Below, one piece after another: positions 1-10,859 of a stretch of 64,000 nucleotides of DNA. The notes below the pieces were generated by a model. It made no database searches. It had not been told where the DNA came from and saw nothing but the letters and a program-made list of their open reading frames with translations. The translations under genes and the position numbers were made by a program. Each line of letters starts with the position of its first letter. The first letter of the stretch is position 1. Source of the stretch: Iris pallida (taxonomy: Eukaryota; Streptophyta; Magnoliopsida; Asparagales; Iridaceae); assembly GCA_029216955.1 (NCBI GenBank), contig JANAVB010006998.1:3690451-3754450 (forward strand), written 5' to 3'.

Positions 1-1124
1 TCGTATCCATTTTGGACACAGACACGGCACGAAAACATGCTCAGAGTTATAGATCTGAGATCAGAATGCCAAGGGCTACAAATTCATATAATTACTTGCA
101 GAAAATAAGAACAAAATATTTATTGAGGTATTTTATCAAACACAAACCCTAGGATACTGATACGTGTCCGATATGCACACCAATTGGACACGAAACCCTA
201 CCAAACTACATCTACAAGTCAGGGACACCTAGAGGGATGCAACAATGGAAAAAAAAACTTGAGATTTGAATCAATTTGAGGGGTTTACCTATTGATTGGA
301 TATCTCAATCAAAAAGCCCCAAAATGAGAAGTCCTCATCCAATAGCAATGGCCAAAAGAGCTCCAATCCTAGCAAGCAAGCTCCCTTCAATGTCTACTCC
401 AGAAATGACTTCAAATGCAAGTGAGTGGGATCAATTTGGTGGAGGAATGGTGAGATTTGACAATTTAGGGAGAAATATTAGGGTTTCCAAAAGGGGGATT
501 TCTAAAAGAGGCAAGTGACTAATAAGAGATATTATATATGGGGTTGGGGTCTCCATATGGCTGTGATGGGCTAGCCATACAAGCTAGGGTTAGGGTTTCA
601 TGTGAAGAAATGGGCCATGGGCCTAATGTACTAGTTAGTAATCTCAACCTTCTAGCTAAAAGCCCAATCAACACATAGCACCCAATCTCTCCATGAACCC
701 AAATCAACTTGAATTAGATTTGGGTCCAACACCATTCTACCATGCTAACTAAGTCACCAAAGTCATGGTCAAATACTAGGCTAGTCTCTTTGGTCTCAAC
801 TAGCAAAAGTCAAAAATCACAAACACCAATCCAATGAATAATTAAATAATTCAAAGAAACCACAATGACCAAAATACCCTCATGCCAAAATAGAAATAAA
901 TCATCCTAATCACATGGTTAGGCCCCCATGGTCATGGTTAGTCTCTAGGTCAAGTAGTATCTAGGATTTTACTAGCAAAACACAAAAATCATAAATCACC
1001 AATTAAAATAGTTTTAAAAGAAGTAAAAAATCACCAAAAACCATAACATGATTTAAATCTCATTACTAAATATTAAAATTACAAAAATTCAAAATTACCC
1101 TCATTCAGAAAAGTGGGTGTTACA
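1..1124 (-). repeat. Start of a Del/Tekay-like LTR, cut by the window edge
   Basis: Read on the minus strand, this begins at 1124 with TGTAACACCC and matches, in order and by eye, the first ~1.15 kb of the solo LTR at 23688-28253. Shared landmarks include AGAGACTAACCATGA, a TATCGGACACGTATC block and GAGCATGTTTTCGTG. It is therefore another copy of the same LTR family in the opposite orientation. It sits inside the CACTA transposase relic; the flanking five bases are CCCAG, but the second target-site copy lies outside the window. I cannot tell whether it is solo or part of a full element. No coding frame is present. Confidence 0.75.
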
Positions 1125-3730
1125 CCCAGTATTCGTGCTGGCCTATGATCGTCACTCCGTACAACCTACCGCCTTGCATGTGCATGAAGACTCATGTTAT
1201 GCTCTTAATTGTTATCATCCTTGGTGCAAACAACCCAAAGAGGAACATCGATGTGTACTTGTAGTTGTTAATAGATGAGTTGAATTAGTTATGAGAAGTA
1301 GGCACGAACATGTACGATGTTAGCAAAAAACAGAATTTTTGAATGAGGGCGACATTTATGTTGACTATCAACGACTCTTCGGCTTATGGCATGTTATCAG
1401 GATGGAGCACCCATGGTCATCTCTCATGTCCTTATTGCATGGACCGTACCAAGGCCTTCCATTTAAAAATAAAAGCAAACCGTGCTTCTTCGATTGCCAT
1501 CGACAGTTTCTTCCGAACGATTATCCAAACAGGAGGAATATGAATAATTTTCGTACAGGCAATGTAGAGAAGAGCAATCCACTGCTAAGGTGGCCCGAAG
1601 ACACGATTTGGGAAGAGAGAAGATTTACCAAGTGCTATCGAAGAGTCCGCTAAGGGGTACAAGTGTGATGGATTCGGTCACACACATAATTGGACGAAGA
1701 GAAGCATATTTTGGGACCTTTCATATTGGGTCACAAATCTGATCTGACATAATCTTGATGTCATGTATATCGAGAAGAATGTGTTTGACAACATGATTAA
1801 TACTATGATGAACATGAAGGAAAAGATGAAGGACAATGGCAAAGCCAAGTTGGACATTGAGGAAATATGCAGGAGCCCTGAATTGCAGTTGATAGGAGAA
1901 GGAAATAGAAAGTACAAGCATTCAAGACTATTTTTTTGCTGGACAAGGAGGATAAAAGGAGACTTTGAAGGTAGATTCAGGGCCTCAAATTTCCAGACAA
2001 CTATTTGTCGAATCTAAGAAGCTGTGTCGACATGAAGGAGAACAAACTGATGGGTATGAAGAGCCATGACTGCCACGTATTCATGGTGGTCCGATTGCAT
2101 TTTGGGAGTCCTTACCACCGGCAGTTTGGAATCCTTTGACAGAACATAACATATTTTTCAGAGATCTTTATTCTAATAAACTGCTTGTCAATCGTCTGGA
2201 AAAGCAAGAACGGGACATTGTGGTAACACTCTGCAAGCTCGAGAGGGTGTTCTCTCTTGGTTTCTTCGACTCTATAGGGCATTTACCAATTCATCTTCCT
2301 TATGATGCACGTGTTGGTGGACCCCATCGGTTATAGAGAGATGTACCCATTTGAGCAGCATTTGAACCACCTAAAAAGAAAGGTAAAAAATAAGGCACGG
2401 GTCAAGGGTTCTATTTCTGAAGCCTACGTTCTTGTGGAGATTTCAACAGTTTGTTCGATGTATTTCAAGCCTCATGTTGTAACTAATAGAACAAGAGCTC
2501 CCAAAAACGATGACGAAAATGAAGAAGGTAATGATGCAATATTGAACGTATTCAATGCTAAAGGGAAGCCTTCGAATAAACTGAAGAAAAGATATCTGAA
2601 TGACGAAGAGCTAAGGGCTGCTCAGATATATGTATTACCCAACTATGATGAGGATGAGATGGTGAAGCTTGAGGTGTAAGTAAATAATACGTCTACGTTC
2701 ACGTCTATATTCACGTCATCTAGTAAATAATATGTCCAATTGGCCAATCTTTGTTGTTTTTCAGCATATTTAATGATGAGAAGAGGTCCACTAGGCCACA
2801 CATAACAGACGAAAAAGCAGAGCAGGAAATGAAACGTTATTTTCCTTCTTGGCTGAGTGCATATGTAAGGGTCTTGTATATATATATGCACTTTACATGT
2901 CAATATATGAACTTAATTTGCTATCTTGTGTTATGTAGGTCGATCTTCAACACACAAGACTTGAGAATGAGTCTATTAGAACTCTTTCCAAGGGCCCAAT
3001 TCCGGCCATAAAAATCTGGCCAAGCTACTATATTAATGGGTTTAGGTTCAAGTCAACAAATGAAAAGATCAAAGACAACTTCGTGGATCTCAATTCTACC
3101 AAAAATAGTTGTTTGTGTATCAGATCATCGACCTACACGGATGTCGATGCAGGCAATCATTCTATGGCATCTTATGAGAGATTATCGAGTTAACATCTAA
3201 TTATGAAATAGAGCATATAAAAATTGTATTATGTGATTGGTTAGATCCGATTCAAGATCAAGGTTGGAAAATGGACAAGCATGGTCTTGTGGATATAAAC
3301 TACCGTCATCAATATCAGGACTATGAACCATTTATACTTTCAAGTCAAGCTCAGTTCGTGTACTTTACAACTTATCCTAATGGAGGGCAGCAAGGTCGGA
3401 CTGGTAGCCAGTATGCAAGATCAAGGCAAGAAATACCTTTGACGTTCATAAAGTTGATTATCAAGAGGATGATCTATCTCTTCAACCAAATATTATAGAT
3501 ATGGACTTAACGGAAGTTCCTCATTCCACATCTAATTATTATATAGAAGAGGTAGAAATATTCGAAGAGAAAGATCTACTAGATGAAAGTGTAGATGAGG
3601 ACGAGGAGGAAGAAGACGACGAGCATGATAAAGAAGATAAATTTTCAGAAAAGGATTGAAAGTAGTATAATGAGGAGGAGGAGGAGGAGGAGGAAGAAGA
3701 AGAAGAAGAAGAAGAAGATGACAAGTATGA
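1125..3730 (+). pseudogene. CACTA (En/Spm) TNP2-type transposase relic
   Basis: Conceptual translation in shifting frames recovers TNP2 landmarks in the right order. They are YNLPPCMC and NPKRNIDVYL (about 1155-1260), SGWSTHG with CPYCM and FFDCHRQFLP (1390-1515), DVMYIEKNVFDN (1758-1795), TLCKLERVF (2227-2255), LPYDARVGGP (2295-2325) and a DUF4218/DUF4216-like tail with YRHQYQDYEPFILSSQA (3300-3355). The 3' end is a Glu/Asp-rich stretch (3540-3722). TNP2 is the DDE-type transposase of plant CACTA elements and acts on element ends in the nucleus. The copy is dead: there are several frameshifts and stops, for example TAG after IDVYL near 1260. Its 5' part was separated by the LTR ending at 1124. 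Confidence 0.9.
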
Positions 3731-4050
3731 CGCGTGCACGTGTACTTCGTTTTGGCTGTCTACTTTTATACTTTTGTACTTTTGTGACTCTTGCGACTTT
3801 GGTGTTTTCTACTTTGTACTTTTGTGAATTTTGTGTACTTTTGTGACTCTTATGATACTCTGGCCTATTGCGAGAAACTCTGGTTTACGTTTGGGTTAGT
3901 TTCGTACATTTACTTTTATGATATCTGACATATATACTTATGTGTTCGTGTTTTATTATCATATTCTACTGTCAGGTATGCCATGATGCAGTTCTAGATT
4001 TATACGAGGGGGCACTCCTCGGCCGGTATCGGACCCTCTTCCAGGTCTGC
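3731..4050. other. Non-coding interior of the CACTA relic
   Basis: No coding signal was recognised. The stretch is T-rich and carries several imperfect copies of TACTTTTGTGACTCTT (3765-3850). It lies between the TNP2 tail and the next transposon-derived fragments and is probably a 3' untranslated or spacer part of the CACTA element. Confidence 0.5.
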
Positions 4051-4545
4051 GATGAGTTCTAGGTCCCAAGCCAAAGTCTACTTTCGCTCTGGTTGCTTCC
4101 TACGGGAAGGAAAGACCCAAGTCACAAGCGAGGACATGGAGAAGTTCTTGAGATCTTGCGATTGTGGACCACAAGAAGGGCTTCTATTACTATGGCAAAA
4201 GGGTTCATATCAAGAGGAACTGTATGAAGCTCAAAACTGAGAAGGCCAAAGGCAAGGACGATCAGGAGGATCTTACGACGTTTGGAGATACCATCATCGC
4301 TGTGACCGACGTAGAAGAACCTTATGGAATATGTAATGATGGCGACTGGATCATGGACACGAGGGCTTTGTACCACGCCACTCCACATAGGAGGACCTTT
4401 ACGTCATACTACGGCAGCAGGTTTGGACGTGTGAAGATGGACGACAAGGGGACGGCTGCAGTTGTAGGCATCGGTGATATGCACTTGACGACGGAGTTTG
4501 GTGAAAAGTTCGCCCTCAGGGGTGTGCGACATGTATCGAGTTTGT
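4051..4545 (+). pseudogene. Copia gag zinc-knuckle and protease fragment
   Basis: The frame at 4164-4545 reads YYYGKRVHIKRNC, a degenerate gag zinc knuckle whose first Cys has become Tyr. It is followed by WIMDTRALYHATPHRRTF, the copia aspartic-protease site in which the usual DTGA has become DTRA. Then come FGRVKMDDKG, VVGIGDMHL and VRHVSSL, as in the protease to pre-integrase region of Ty1/copia polyproteins. Translation then switches abruptly near 4546 to CACTA-type sequence. It is a short captured or inserted piece, with no RT, integrase or LTR attached. The missing catalytic Gly means the protease is inactive. Confidence 0.8.
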
Positions 4546-5300
4546 GCTATTTAAGAAGAGGTCCGAGCAAGAAAAGAAGGCTCGTGCTTGTGTTGGACTA
4601 TATACGGGAGGATCGATTCCCATATTAGTGTGAGCTTAAAACCTAGTACATATGATAACTTTATCTATTTAAATTCCTTCATTGCATAGTTATATTAATC
4701 AATTAGATACATTTTCTTTTCTTACTATTGCGTATGCAATAAGATTGCAATAAAGGGTGAAGACCCCTCGGAAGTTGGTTTCGGCAAGGTCTTCAAGGGG
4801 ACACATAAGAGGAAAGATGGGACATATGTGGACGAAAATGAGAGAAAGACATATGTAGTATTATTTTGTTTTCATTTATATTGTTTTAATTTATATTATA
4901 ACTTAAGACTTGAAACAACCTAGGATAGTCCAAAATATAGCTTTAAAGAAAATGTCTTAGGATACTAAAACGTAGGTGTGCACGCTGTGTACCAGTGTTT
5001 ACGGACTAAGGTAACTAAGGTAAATAATTGGGCCACTCAGAAAAGATGGAAGAAAGTATCAGAACGTCTACAGATGAGACTGCTCTCGTGCCCATTCTCA
5101 CGCCCAAGCTCCCTTCCATTGAAGAAATTGACCTTTGGATAATGGCCGTTGGTGGGAGAGAGAAAGGTAGACACATCCATGGTATCGGCTCCTTGGTGAA
5201 GCAGGTATCGGTGGCTTCGAGACCCTATCTAATTGCTTCTTCCCCTCCATGTCCTTTGAATAACATCTTGGAACATATGGTTTTGGTGATTACCTAGATC
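4546..5300 (+). pseudogene. CACTA second ORF, Transposase_24-like fragment
   Basis: Fragments resemble the plant Ptta/En/Spm Transposase_24 family that accompanies TNP2 in CACTA elements. These are KKRSEQEKKARACVGLYTGG with SIPI (about 4550-4620), FKGTHKRKDGTYVDENE (about 4790-4845) and WIMAVGGREKGRHIHGIGS (5133-5190), the last matching the family's xWxxAVGGxxKGRxYGxGS signature. The frame is broken between 4630 and 5030, where AT-rich sequence may be intronic. The member proteins are thought to help bind element ends. Short motifs only, so the call is moderate. Confidence 0.7.
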
Positions 5301-5461
5301 GATTCTAATATGAAACGTATGCAAGAGAGTGTCGATTCCATTAGATCGGAGTGAACTGCACTTGCCTTCCTTGTCCCTGTTGCCCCTACTATCTTCTATT
5401 GCATTGGACCAATTCGAAAGATTTGTGAGCGCACTTCCACCTGGTGTGATGGTAAAGGAAC
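5301..5461. other. Short spacer after the CACTA relic
   Basis: No feature was recognised. The CACTA right terminus was not found here. Confidence 0.4.
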
Positions 5462-5556
5462 ATGTCCAAAAATAGGCCCATTACCATTTTTGACTTAAAC
5501 CATGTATTTGATCGTATTTCTATATATTTGATTGAAACCACTATGGTCAGTTAAAT

Positions 5557-5768
5557 GTGGCGGCATATGAACTACCAGTGGAGGATGACGATCATATCAC
5601 CTTCAGACAGGCTGTCAAAGTTACTAGCAGCAAGAACTGGATGGTGGCTATGCAGGAAGAGATTGAGTCTATCCACAAAAACTGTACATGGAATTTGGTT
5701 TCATTGCCCAAAGGCAAGCGAGCTATAGGCTGTAAGTACTGGCTATACAAGAAGAATGAAGCTTCTCC
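5557..5768 (+). pseudogene. Copia reverse transcriptase N-terminal fragment
   Basis: The frame contains WMVAMQEEIESIHKNCTWNL and LPKGKRAIGCKYWLYKKN, the conserved entry to the copia RT domain (usually AMxEEMxSLxKNxTWxLV, then GCKWVYKxK). It stops about 70 codons in, before any of the catalytic YVDD region, and the sequence then jumps to 3' internal sequence. The fragment is inactive. Confidence 0.85.
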
Positions 5769-5909
5769 AGATTCGGGTGGAGAAGTTTTGTTTTAGAGCC
5801 CTTAGGGGCGAAATTGACGAGTGGTTGATTTGGTGAAGCTATGTGGTGGAGAAGTGTGTCGGCTCCATTTTGTGGCAAATCTTTGCTGAGGTGGAGATAT
5901 AAAGAAAAG

Positions 5910-6512
5910 TGTCCAAAAATAGGCCCATGACCATTTTTGACTTTGACCATATATTTGATTATTTTTTAATATATGGATCTCTAATATATGTAAGTCTAGG
6001 ATTGGATTTCCAATATATAAGCCTACATAGGATTGGATTTCTAGTATATGTAAGTCTACATAGGATTGGATTTGCAATCTATAAGCCTACATAGGATTGG
6101 ATTTCCATATATAAACATTTGTCATGGTATATAAAGTGGTCTAAAGGTTCTCCACAAAATATCTCAAGAATGCTTAATGTAAGTTGTTGAATAAGTTCAA
6201 CACAAGCATATCCATGTACTCAATAAAAGTTGTTGAATAAGTTCAACCCAAGAGAGCTAAAGTTGTTGAATAAGTTCAACACAAAAGTTTGAGAGATTTT
6301 TTTCTTTATCTTTGTGATAGAGAGTTTTTAGAAGAAGGAGAGAAGTGTTGAGAGAGTCATTGTAATTCATTTTCTTCTTTATAGTGGAACTAAATCACCC
6401 TCGTCTGTGGAAGCATACATTTTGGCCGAACAACGTAAATCATTGTCTTTGTGGTTGTGAACTTTCTCTAAGGTATTATCTTATTTCTTGGGTTTATTTC
6501 CACTGTGCCCCA
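5910..6512 (+). repeat. Probable copia LTR with internal tandem repeats
   Basis: It starts TGTCCAAAAATAGGCCCAT and ends CCCCAACA (TG...CA). It contains about five imperfect ~30-bp units built on ACATAGGATTGGATTT (5985-6110), a TATA-like TATATAAAGTGG (about 6127) and three copies of GTTGTTGAATAAGTTCAAC (6183-6285). The 3' boundary is less certain than the 5' one. Confidence 0.55.
6180..6290. repeat. Three copies of a short inverted-repeat word
   Basis: GTTGTTGAATAAGTTCAAC occurs at about 6183, 6228 and 6261. Each copy is itself an inverted repeat, with TGTTGAA and TTCAACA arms around TAAG, so each could fold as a small hairpin in RNA or be a dimer site in DNA. Confidence 0.7.
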
Positions 6513-7260
6513 ACAGATGGGTTCGCTTCCACCAGATCTGTTGAGTTAAGTTCCACCAGATCTCATAACTCGCGTCTGTAGGCCCCGCCACCACACCACT
6601 AGAGATAAGATAGTTATAATGAATATGTATATTTACATTGGATCAAATTTGTTGTATTTGTAGATATAATGGATGTTGTATGAGACTTCTACGACGGATT
6701 TAGCCACTTGTGTAATTAGTTCTTTCTATTTCAAGGTTTCTAGTGAGCATATATTTTGTGTCGCTGAAGGTCCAATTAAATAGAATTTCTACGACGGGTT
6801 ACACCGGGTCTCGTATATTATATTCTTATTATGTTTATAGTTGCTAGTGAAAATTTTGAGTCGTCGCTGGTCTGATTGGACAAGAATTTTACGGCGTGTT
6901 GTGTCGGGTCTCATTTGTGTTATGTATTTGTGGTTTTTTTCGTAGATTTTTTAAAATCTGTTCAACGTAGCGACAATCGACGACCATTGTTGACGCCAAT
7001 GTCCATCGCTAAGTAAGTATCATAAATAAAATAAAGGTATCAACAAAACCGCAAGGCCATCGTTACTTCGTCGCCAGGGGTCAACAATCCATATCAAATG
7101 GCGTTGATGATAGTTTTAAAAAGACAATGTTATGTAGTCACCCATACGTCTTTGTTTTGGTGGCGTCGCCAAGAAGATATCCAGTCGTCGCTAGTTTTTT
7201 GTCACTAATTTACCGGTGATTAGTCGAATTTTACGACTAAGGAGCAACAACTTTAGGATA
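6513..7260. other. Non-coding, with CACTA-like subterminal words
   Basis: No coding signal was recognised. Between about 6740 and 7250 there are repeated GTCGCT, GTCGCC and CGACGG words and the run GTCGTCGCTAGTTTTTTGTC. These resemble subterminal repeats of plant CACTA or related DNA transposons. No terminal CACTA motif could be assigned. Confidence 0.35.
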
Positions 7261-8329
7261 AATACATGCAACTAGGAAATCATAGTTCAACCCTAATGGA
7301 ATGCATTTACCATATTACCCTTGACCCCTAATGGGCCGGTCATCCAACTGAACCGGACCCAGTCTGGATCGGTCCAGATCAGGTGCCAATACAGGTCATT
7401 GATTGGAGTATTTACAATTTCCTATTCCAATTTAAGAAAACACTAGTAATGTGATTAGTATATAATTGTAATAGGTTTGGAAGGGTATCTTACGTTCTCA
7501 AAGAATAATAAGTAAATAATAAATGTAACAACATGCACATTGCTTAATTAGATATTTCATAATGATTTGTGTACAATATTATGTAATTATAGTGTTCATG
7601 GCAATTATATTTATTTCACATTGCAGAGGTGTATCATATATATATGTAATTCAAGTTGCAACAATGAGCCAAAGAAAGGAGAAGTATATGTAGACTTCAG
7701 CAATATATCAGTGTTGTTGTTTATACACAATCTTGATCATAGAGTTCTATTTGACTAACTTATAAAAATATATCAAACTCTTAATTACTTCTTCATTCTC
7801 AGTTGATGTACATAATTAGTGTAATCGTGTTTATACGGCACGTAATTATCCCCATTTCAGCCCTAGTTGTATCAAACATGGTAAGTATTAGATGACCTAC
7901 AACCATGCAAATTGAATTGTTATAATAAATCTGAACTATTAAGCCAAGCTAAAACTAGTATTATGAAGCCATTTTTCTACGGAAGCCAGACAATTAAAAG
8001 AATTGACTAATAAGAATTTGCTCAATGTCTGTTTATGAATATTAATTCTTTAGTTGTTTTAAACTAAATAGAGACAGATCCTTGAAAATAGGATGAACCC
8101 GTCCATTCTCTAATTCTTTCGAGAGTGATATGTAGAGGTACGAGCGCGTGAGTTACGCTCAGCCTACGCTGCAGCATCAACGGTAGTAAATTGTCTAAAA
8201 CTCTATAACATATCTGAATCGCAGATTATTATAGAGATATATCCAGAGTTGATCAATATAATAATTTGTACTCAATCACAGAACTAAGGTAGAAAATAGT
8301 TCTAAGGAATGCATAAAATCATGAATATA

Positions 8330-8332
<3 letters not shown>
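7261..8332. other. Intergenic, nothing recognised
   Basis: AT-rich non-coding sequence. Short open frames (for example 7567-7758) have no motif, codon pattern or neighbour that would support a gene. Confidence 0.5.
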
Positions 8333-8405
<73 letters not shown>

Positions 8406-8414
8406 GGGGGGGGG

Positions 8415-8449
<35 letters not shown>

Positions 8450-8487
8450 GATCAGTTCCCAGTGGGAGCGTTCGCCACAATTACCTT

Positions 8488-8562
<75 letters not shown>
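8333..8562. repeat. Compound microsatellites (AT)n (GT)n (G)n and (AT)n
   Basis: (AT)n at 8333-8370 passes into (GT)n to 8401 and then a nearly pure G run to 8448. After 40 unique bases a second (AT)n spans 8489-8562. The exact lengths in long homopolymers are often assembly-limited. The long frames predicted here are artefacts of the repeat. Confidence 0.95.
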
Positions 8563-8565
<3 letters not shown>

Positions 8566-8675
8566 GGGTGTCCACTTCTTAATGGTGCTCGGAGGCATGC
8601 CTCCAAGGGGGCTCGAACCCGTGCCACTGTGCCGGGGTGCTCCACCGTTCCCAACGGGCTACGGCCACGACGACT
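8563..8675 (-). repeat. tRNA-derived SINE (minus strand)
   Basis: On the minus strand, TAGCCCGTTGG (8661-8651) fits an RNA polymerase III A box. GGGTTCGAGCCC (8620-8609) fits the B box, GGTTCGANNCC, at a tRNA-like distance. The copy has an AT-rich microsatellite next to its 3' end, as SINE tails often do. It is not a tRNA gene: acceptor and anticodon arms do not form. A second, shorter piece related to the A-box half lies at about 8447-8490. Family unknown. Confidence 0.6.
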
Positions 8676-9848
8676 TACCTTCTTTCATATATATATATTA
8701 CCCAAGTATATAGTCCCGGAGACATATTTGGATCAAATGCTATGAGTCAAAGTATTACTATGTCTAAACATTCTCTGCAGGAATTTCGGCCTCTGCACCT
8801 GTCTGATCCCCTGCGGATTTGGACCACATTCCTGACCCGCGGACAAAGTGCCGCCCCTCCCTTGGAGGGGGGTTGCTGAAAAGGGAGGATGGACCCGGTG
8901 TGGGGGGGGGGGGGGGGGGGGGGGGGCGTGACACGTCAGCGGAGACATGCGCTCGGTCACCCTCCTCGCGATCCATTTAGCATTTTCCTTCTTTCAAGTG
9001 GTTTTTGTGCACATTGTATTTTTTAAATAATTAGTTTAAATAAATATAGTTTAGTTCATGTACATATATAGTATTCCATACCATTTTTCTATGGTAGTCT
9101 ATATAAATTGTGAGAAAGGTGAAGAAGGTTTTCGCTTCTTATGGCTAAAGGTCGCTTTGTCTGTCGAGACGCCGCGTCGAGATCGATGGAGATGACACTT
9201 ACAACCATCAAAAGCGAAAATAGTAGAAGAAAGCGTTAAGAAAATGCCATTTCCTTTTTCTTGTATGATTTGAGAAAGTTGTTTCAGACCTTTACTCCAA
9301 AGTAGCCTAAGTTGTTGTAATCTACGTTATTGTCGATCACAAGCCATTGAATTCTTCTGCCAATCAGCGCCACGAGAGGTGCATGGGACAAGAAATTTCG
9401 CAACTAGAGAAAAGGATGATTGATCACTTTTGTAAGTGTTCAAGGAACTGATCACCGAACAACAATTATTTCTATCAAAGTAAATAATTTTACTATGGTG
9501 ATTTTGATTGCAACGTGAAAAATATGTGGAAAAGAAATTAATTTTATAAAATTATTTTCTTAGAAAAAAAAATTCTACGAAATTTTAAAAAAAAATTCTG
9601 TAAACTTAATTTAGGTGTTGATTGTCATTATTTTTCATAGAAAGTAGTTATTTTTCATGGAAAATGATATTTTCTTATTGGTTGGACAAGTATCATTTTC
9701 CACCATTTTAGAAGAAAATATGAAAAATGATAGTTTTTTTGGAAATATAAGCTATCAAACACTACAATTGGTGGAAAAATTGTGATGAAAATATTTTCCA
9801 TGGAAAAAAAGTCCAATCAAACACAACCTAAGTTGGAAATAAGTATTA
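8676..9848. other. Intergenic with a poly-G tract; nothing coding
   Basis: There is a G homopolymer at 8902-8926 next to a GC-rich patch (8790-8970), then AT-rich sequence. No motif-bearing frame was found. The proline-rich minus-strand frames across 8733-8976 come from the homopolymer. Confidence 0.5.
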
Positions 9849-10152
9849 GGCCTCGTTTGGTTTGCGGAACAGAAAAGAAAGGAGAGGAAATTGAATTTTT
9901 TTTTTTTTTTTTTCATTGCAATTTCAATCGATTTTTTTTCGGTGTTTGAAAAAATCAAGAAAATTGGACGAAAAAATGAATCATAGACGAGAAAAATGAA
10001 TCACTGGATTGGTGGGAGGAACCATTTTCCTCCATATTTTTCTTTCTCTTGGGAATTAATTTTTTTTTTCTTCTCATTTTTTTTGGTATCCAAACAAAGA
10101 AAATGAATCACCTTCCCTTCTCAAGCTCCAATTCTGTGAACCAAACGTGGCC
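9849..10152. mobile_element. MITE with inverted ends GGCCTCGTTTGGTT
   Basis: The left end GGCCTCGTTTGGTTTGCGGA and the right end, read in reverse, GGCCACGTTTGGTTCACAGA form imperfect inverted repeats of ~20 bp around ~260 AT-rich bases without coding potential. The flanks are TTA on the left and TAA on the right, so the target duplication (TA or TTA/TAA type) cannot be fixed. Superfamily uncertain. Confidence 0.65.
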
Positions 10153-10462
10153 TAATGTCGTTTGATTCACGGAAAGGAATGGAAAGAAAATCAATTCCTT
10201 AACCTTTTCTTTTTGATAAATTACAATTCTCATTGATTTAATTTCATTTCCAATGTTTGAAAATGCTAAGGAATTTGGAAAGGAAGGTGAATACTTCAAG
10301 TTGAAAAAAAATTCTTTACTTGGATGGATGTAATTATTTTTTATCCTAATTTTTTTCATTTAAAATCACTTTTCTTTCTTTCTTAATTTCTTTGACACCC
10401 AAGAATAGAAAAATAATCACCCTCTTTTTCCAACACCGTAATTCCGCAAATCCAGACCTGAG
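10153..10462. mobile_element. Second, related MITE abutting the first
   Basis: It begins immediately after the previous element. Its left end (TGTCGTTTGATTCACGGAA) and right end read in reverse (GGTCTGGATTTGCGGAAT) share the CGTTTGRTTYRCGGAA theme of its neighbour. It is non-coding and AT-rich. It is either a tandem duplicate or an insertion into the neighbour's end. Confidence 0.5.
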
Positions 10463-10528
10463 TATGCATTCCAACTAAGAAAAATGTTGGCAGGTATCCT
10501 TTGTTAGATTTTGTTATTAATTCATTTA

Positions 10529-10533
10529 AGAAG
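10529..10533. repeat. Left target-site duplication AGAAG
   Basis: AGAAG directly precedes the 5' LTR and is repeated exactly at 18958-18962 after the 3' LTR, which fixes both ends of the copia element. Confidence 0.95.
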
Positions 10534-10859
10534 TGTTGGTGCTTTATTTACATGGAGAGAGCTTGCTCTCAACATGCCTTGTAAAATTTTAGTCCCACAT
10601 TGGAAAAGCACCATGAGTTATCTCAACATATATACTTGGGTATGTTGTTGAGAGATGCACATGGGGTGGTGACCCAAAGGAGGGAACCATGTGGGTAATT
10701 TTACTAGGAGGTAAGAATAAGCCTCCAAGGATTAAGCATTAATGCTTTTGTCATTCTCTTGGATTAATTCCACTTGGAGCTAAGCCCCAAAGGGGCTTAG
10801 CGACTCGGACTCGGGCTCATGAGGCGTAATGTGGCGTTTTGTTGGCGTACTTAGCACGT

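Larger units (their letters stand above)
5462..6512 (+). mobile_element. Collapsed Ty1/copia element
   Basis: Two copies of a block beginning TGTCCAAAAATAGGCCCAT lie at 5462 and 5910. The first is followed by a piece of reverse transcriptase, and the second by ~600 bp ending near CCCCAACA at 6512. The simplest reading is a 5' LTR remnant fused by deletion to the RT start, then a truncated 3' internal region, a purine-rich tract (GAGGTGGAGATA near 5890) and a 3' LTR. I found no clean target-site duplication, so the outer limits are provisional. Confidence 0.6.

Noticed and set aside
3595..3739. Poly-Arg/Lys or poly-Ser proteins
   Set aside because: Shadow frames of the GAGGAA-rich acidic tail of the TNP2 relic.
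8609..8661. tRNA gene on the minus strand
   Set aside because: A and B boxes are present, but no acceptor stem, anticodon arm or 3' terminator was found; a SINE fits better.
8309..8713. Open frames of up to 134 codons over the AT/GT/G repeats
   Set aside because: They translate microsatellites (Tyr-Ile, Cys-Val, poly-Gly) and have no unique sequence of gene length.
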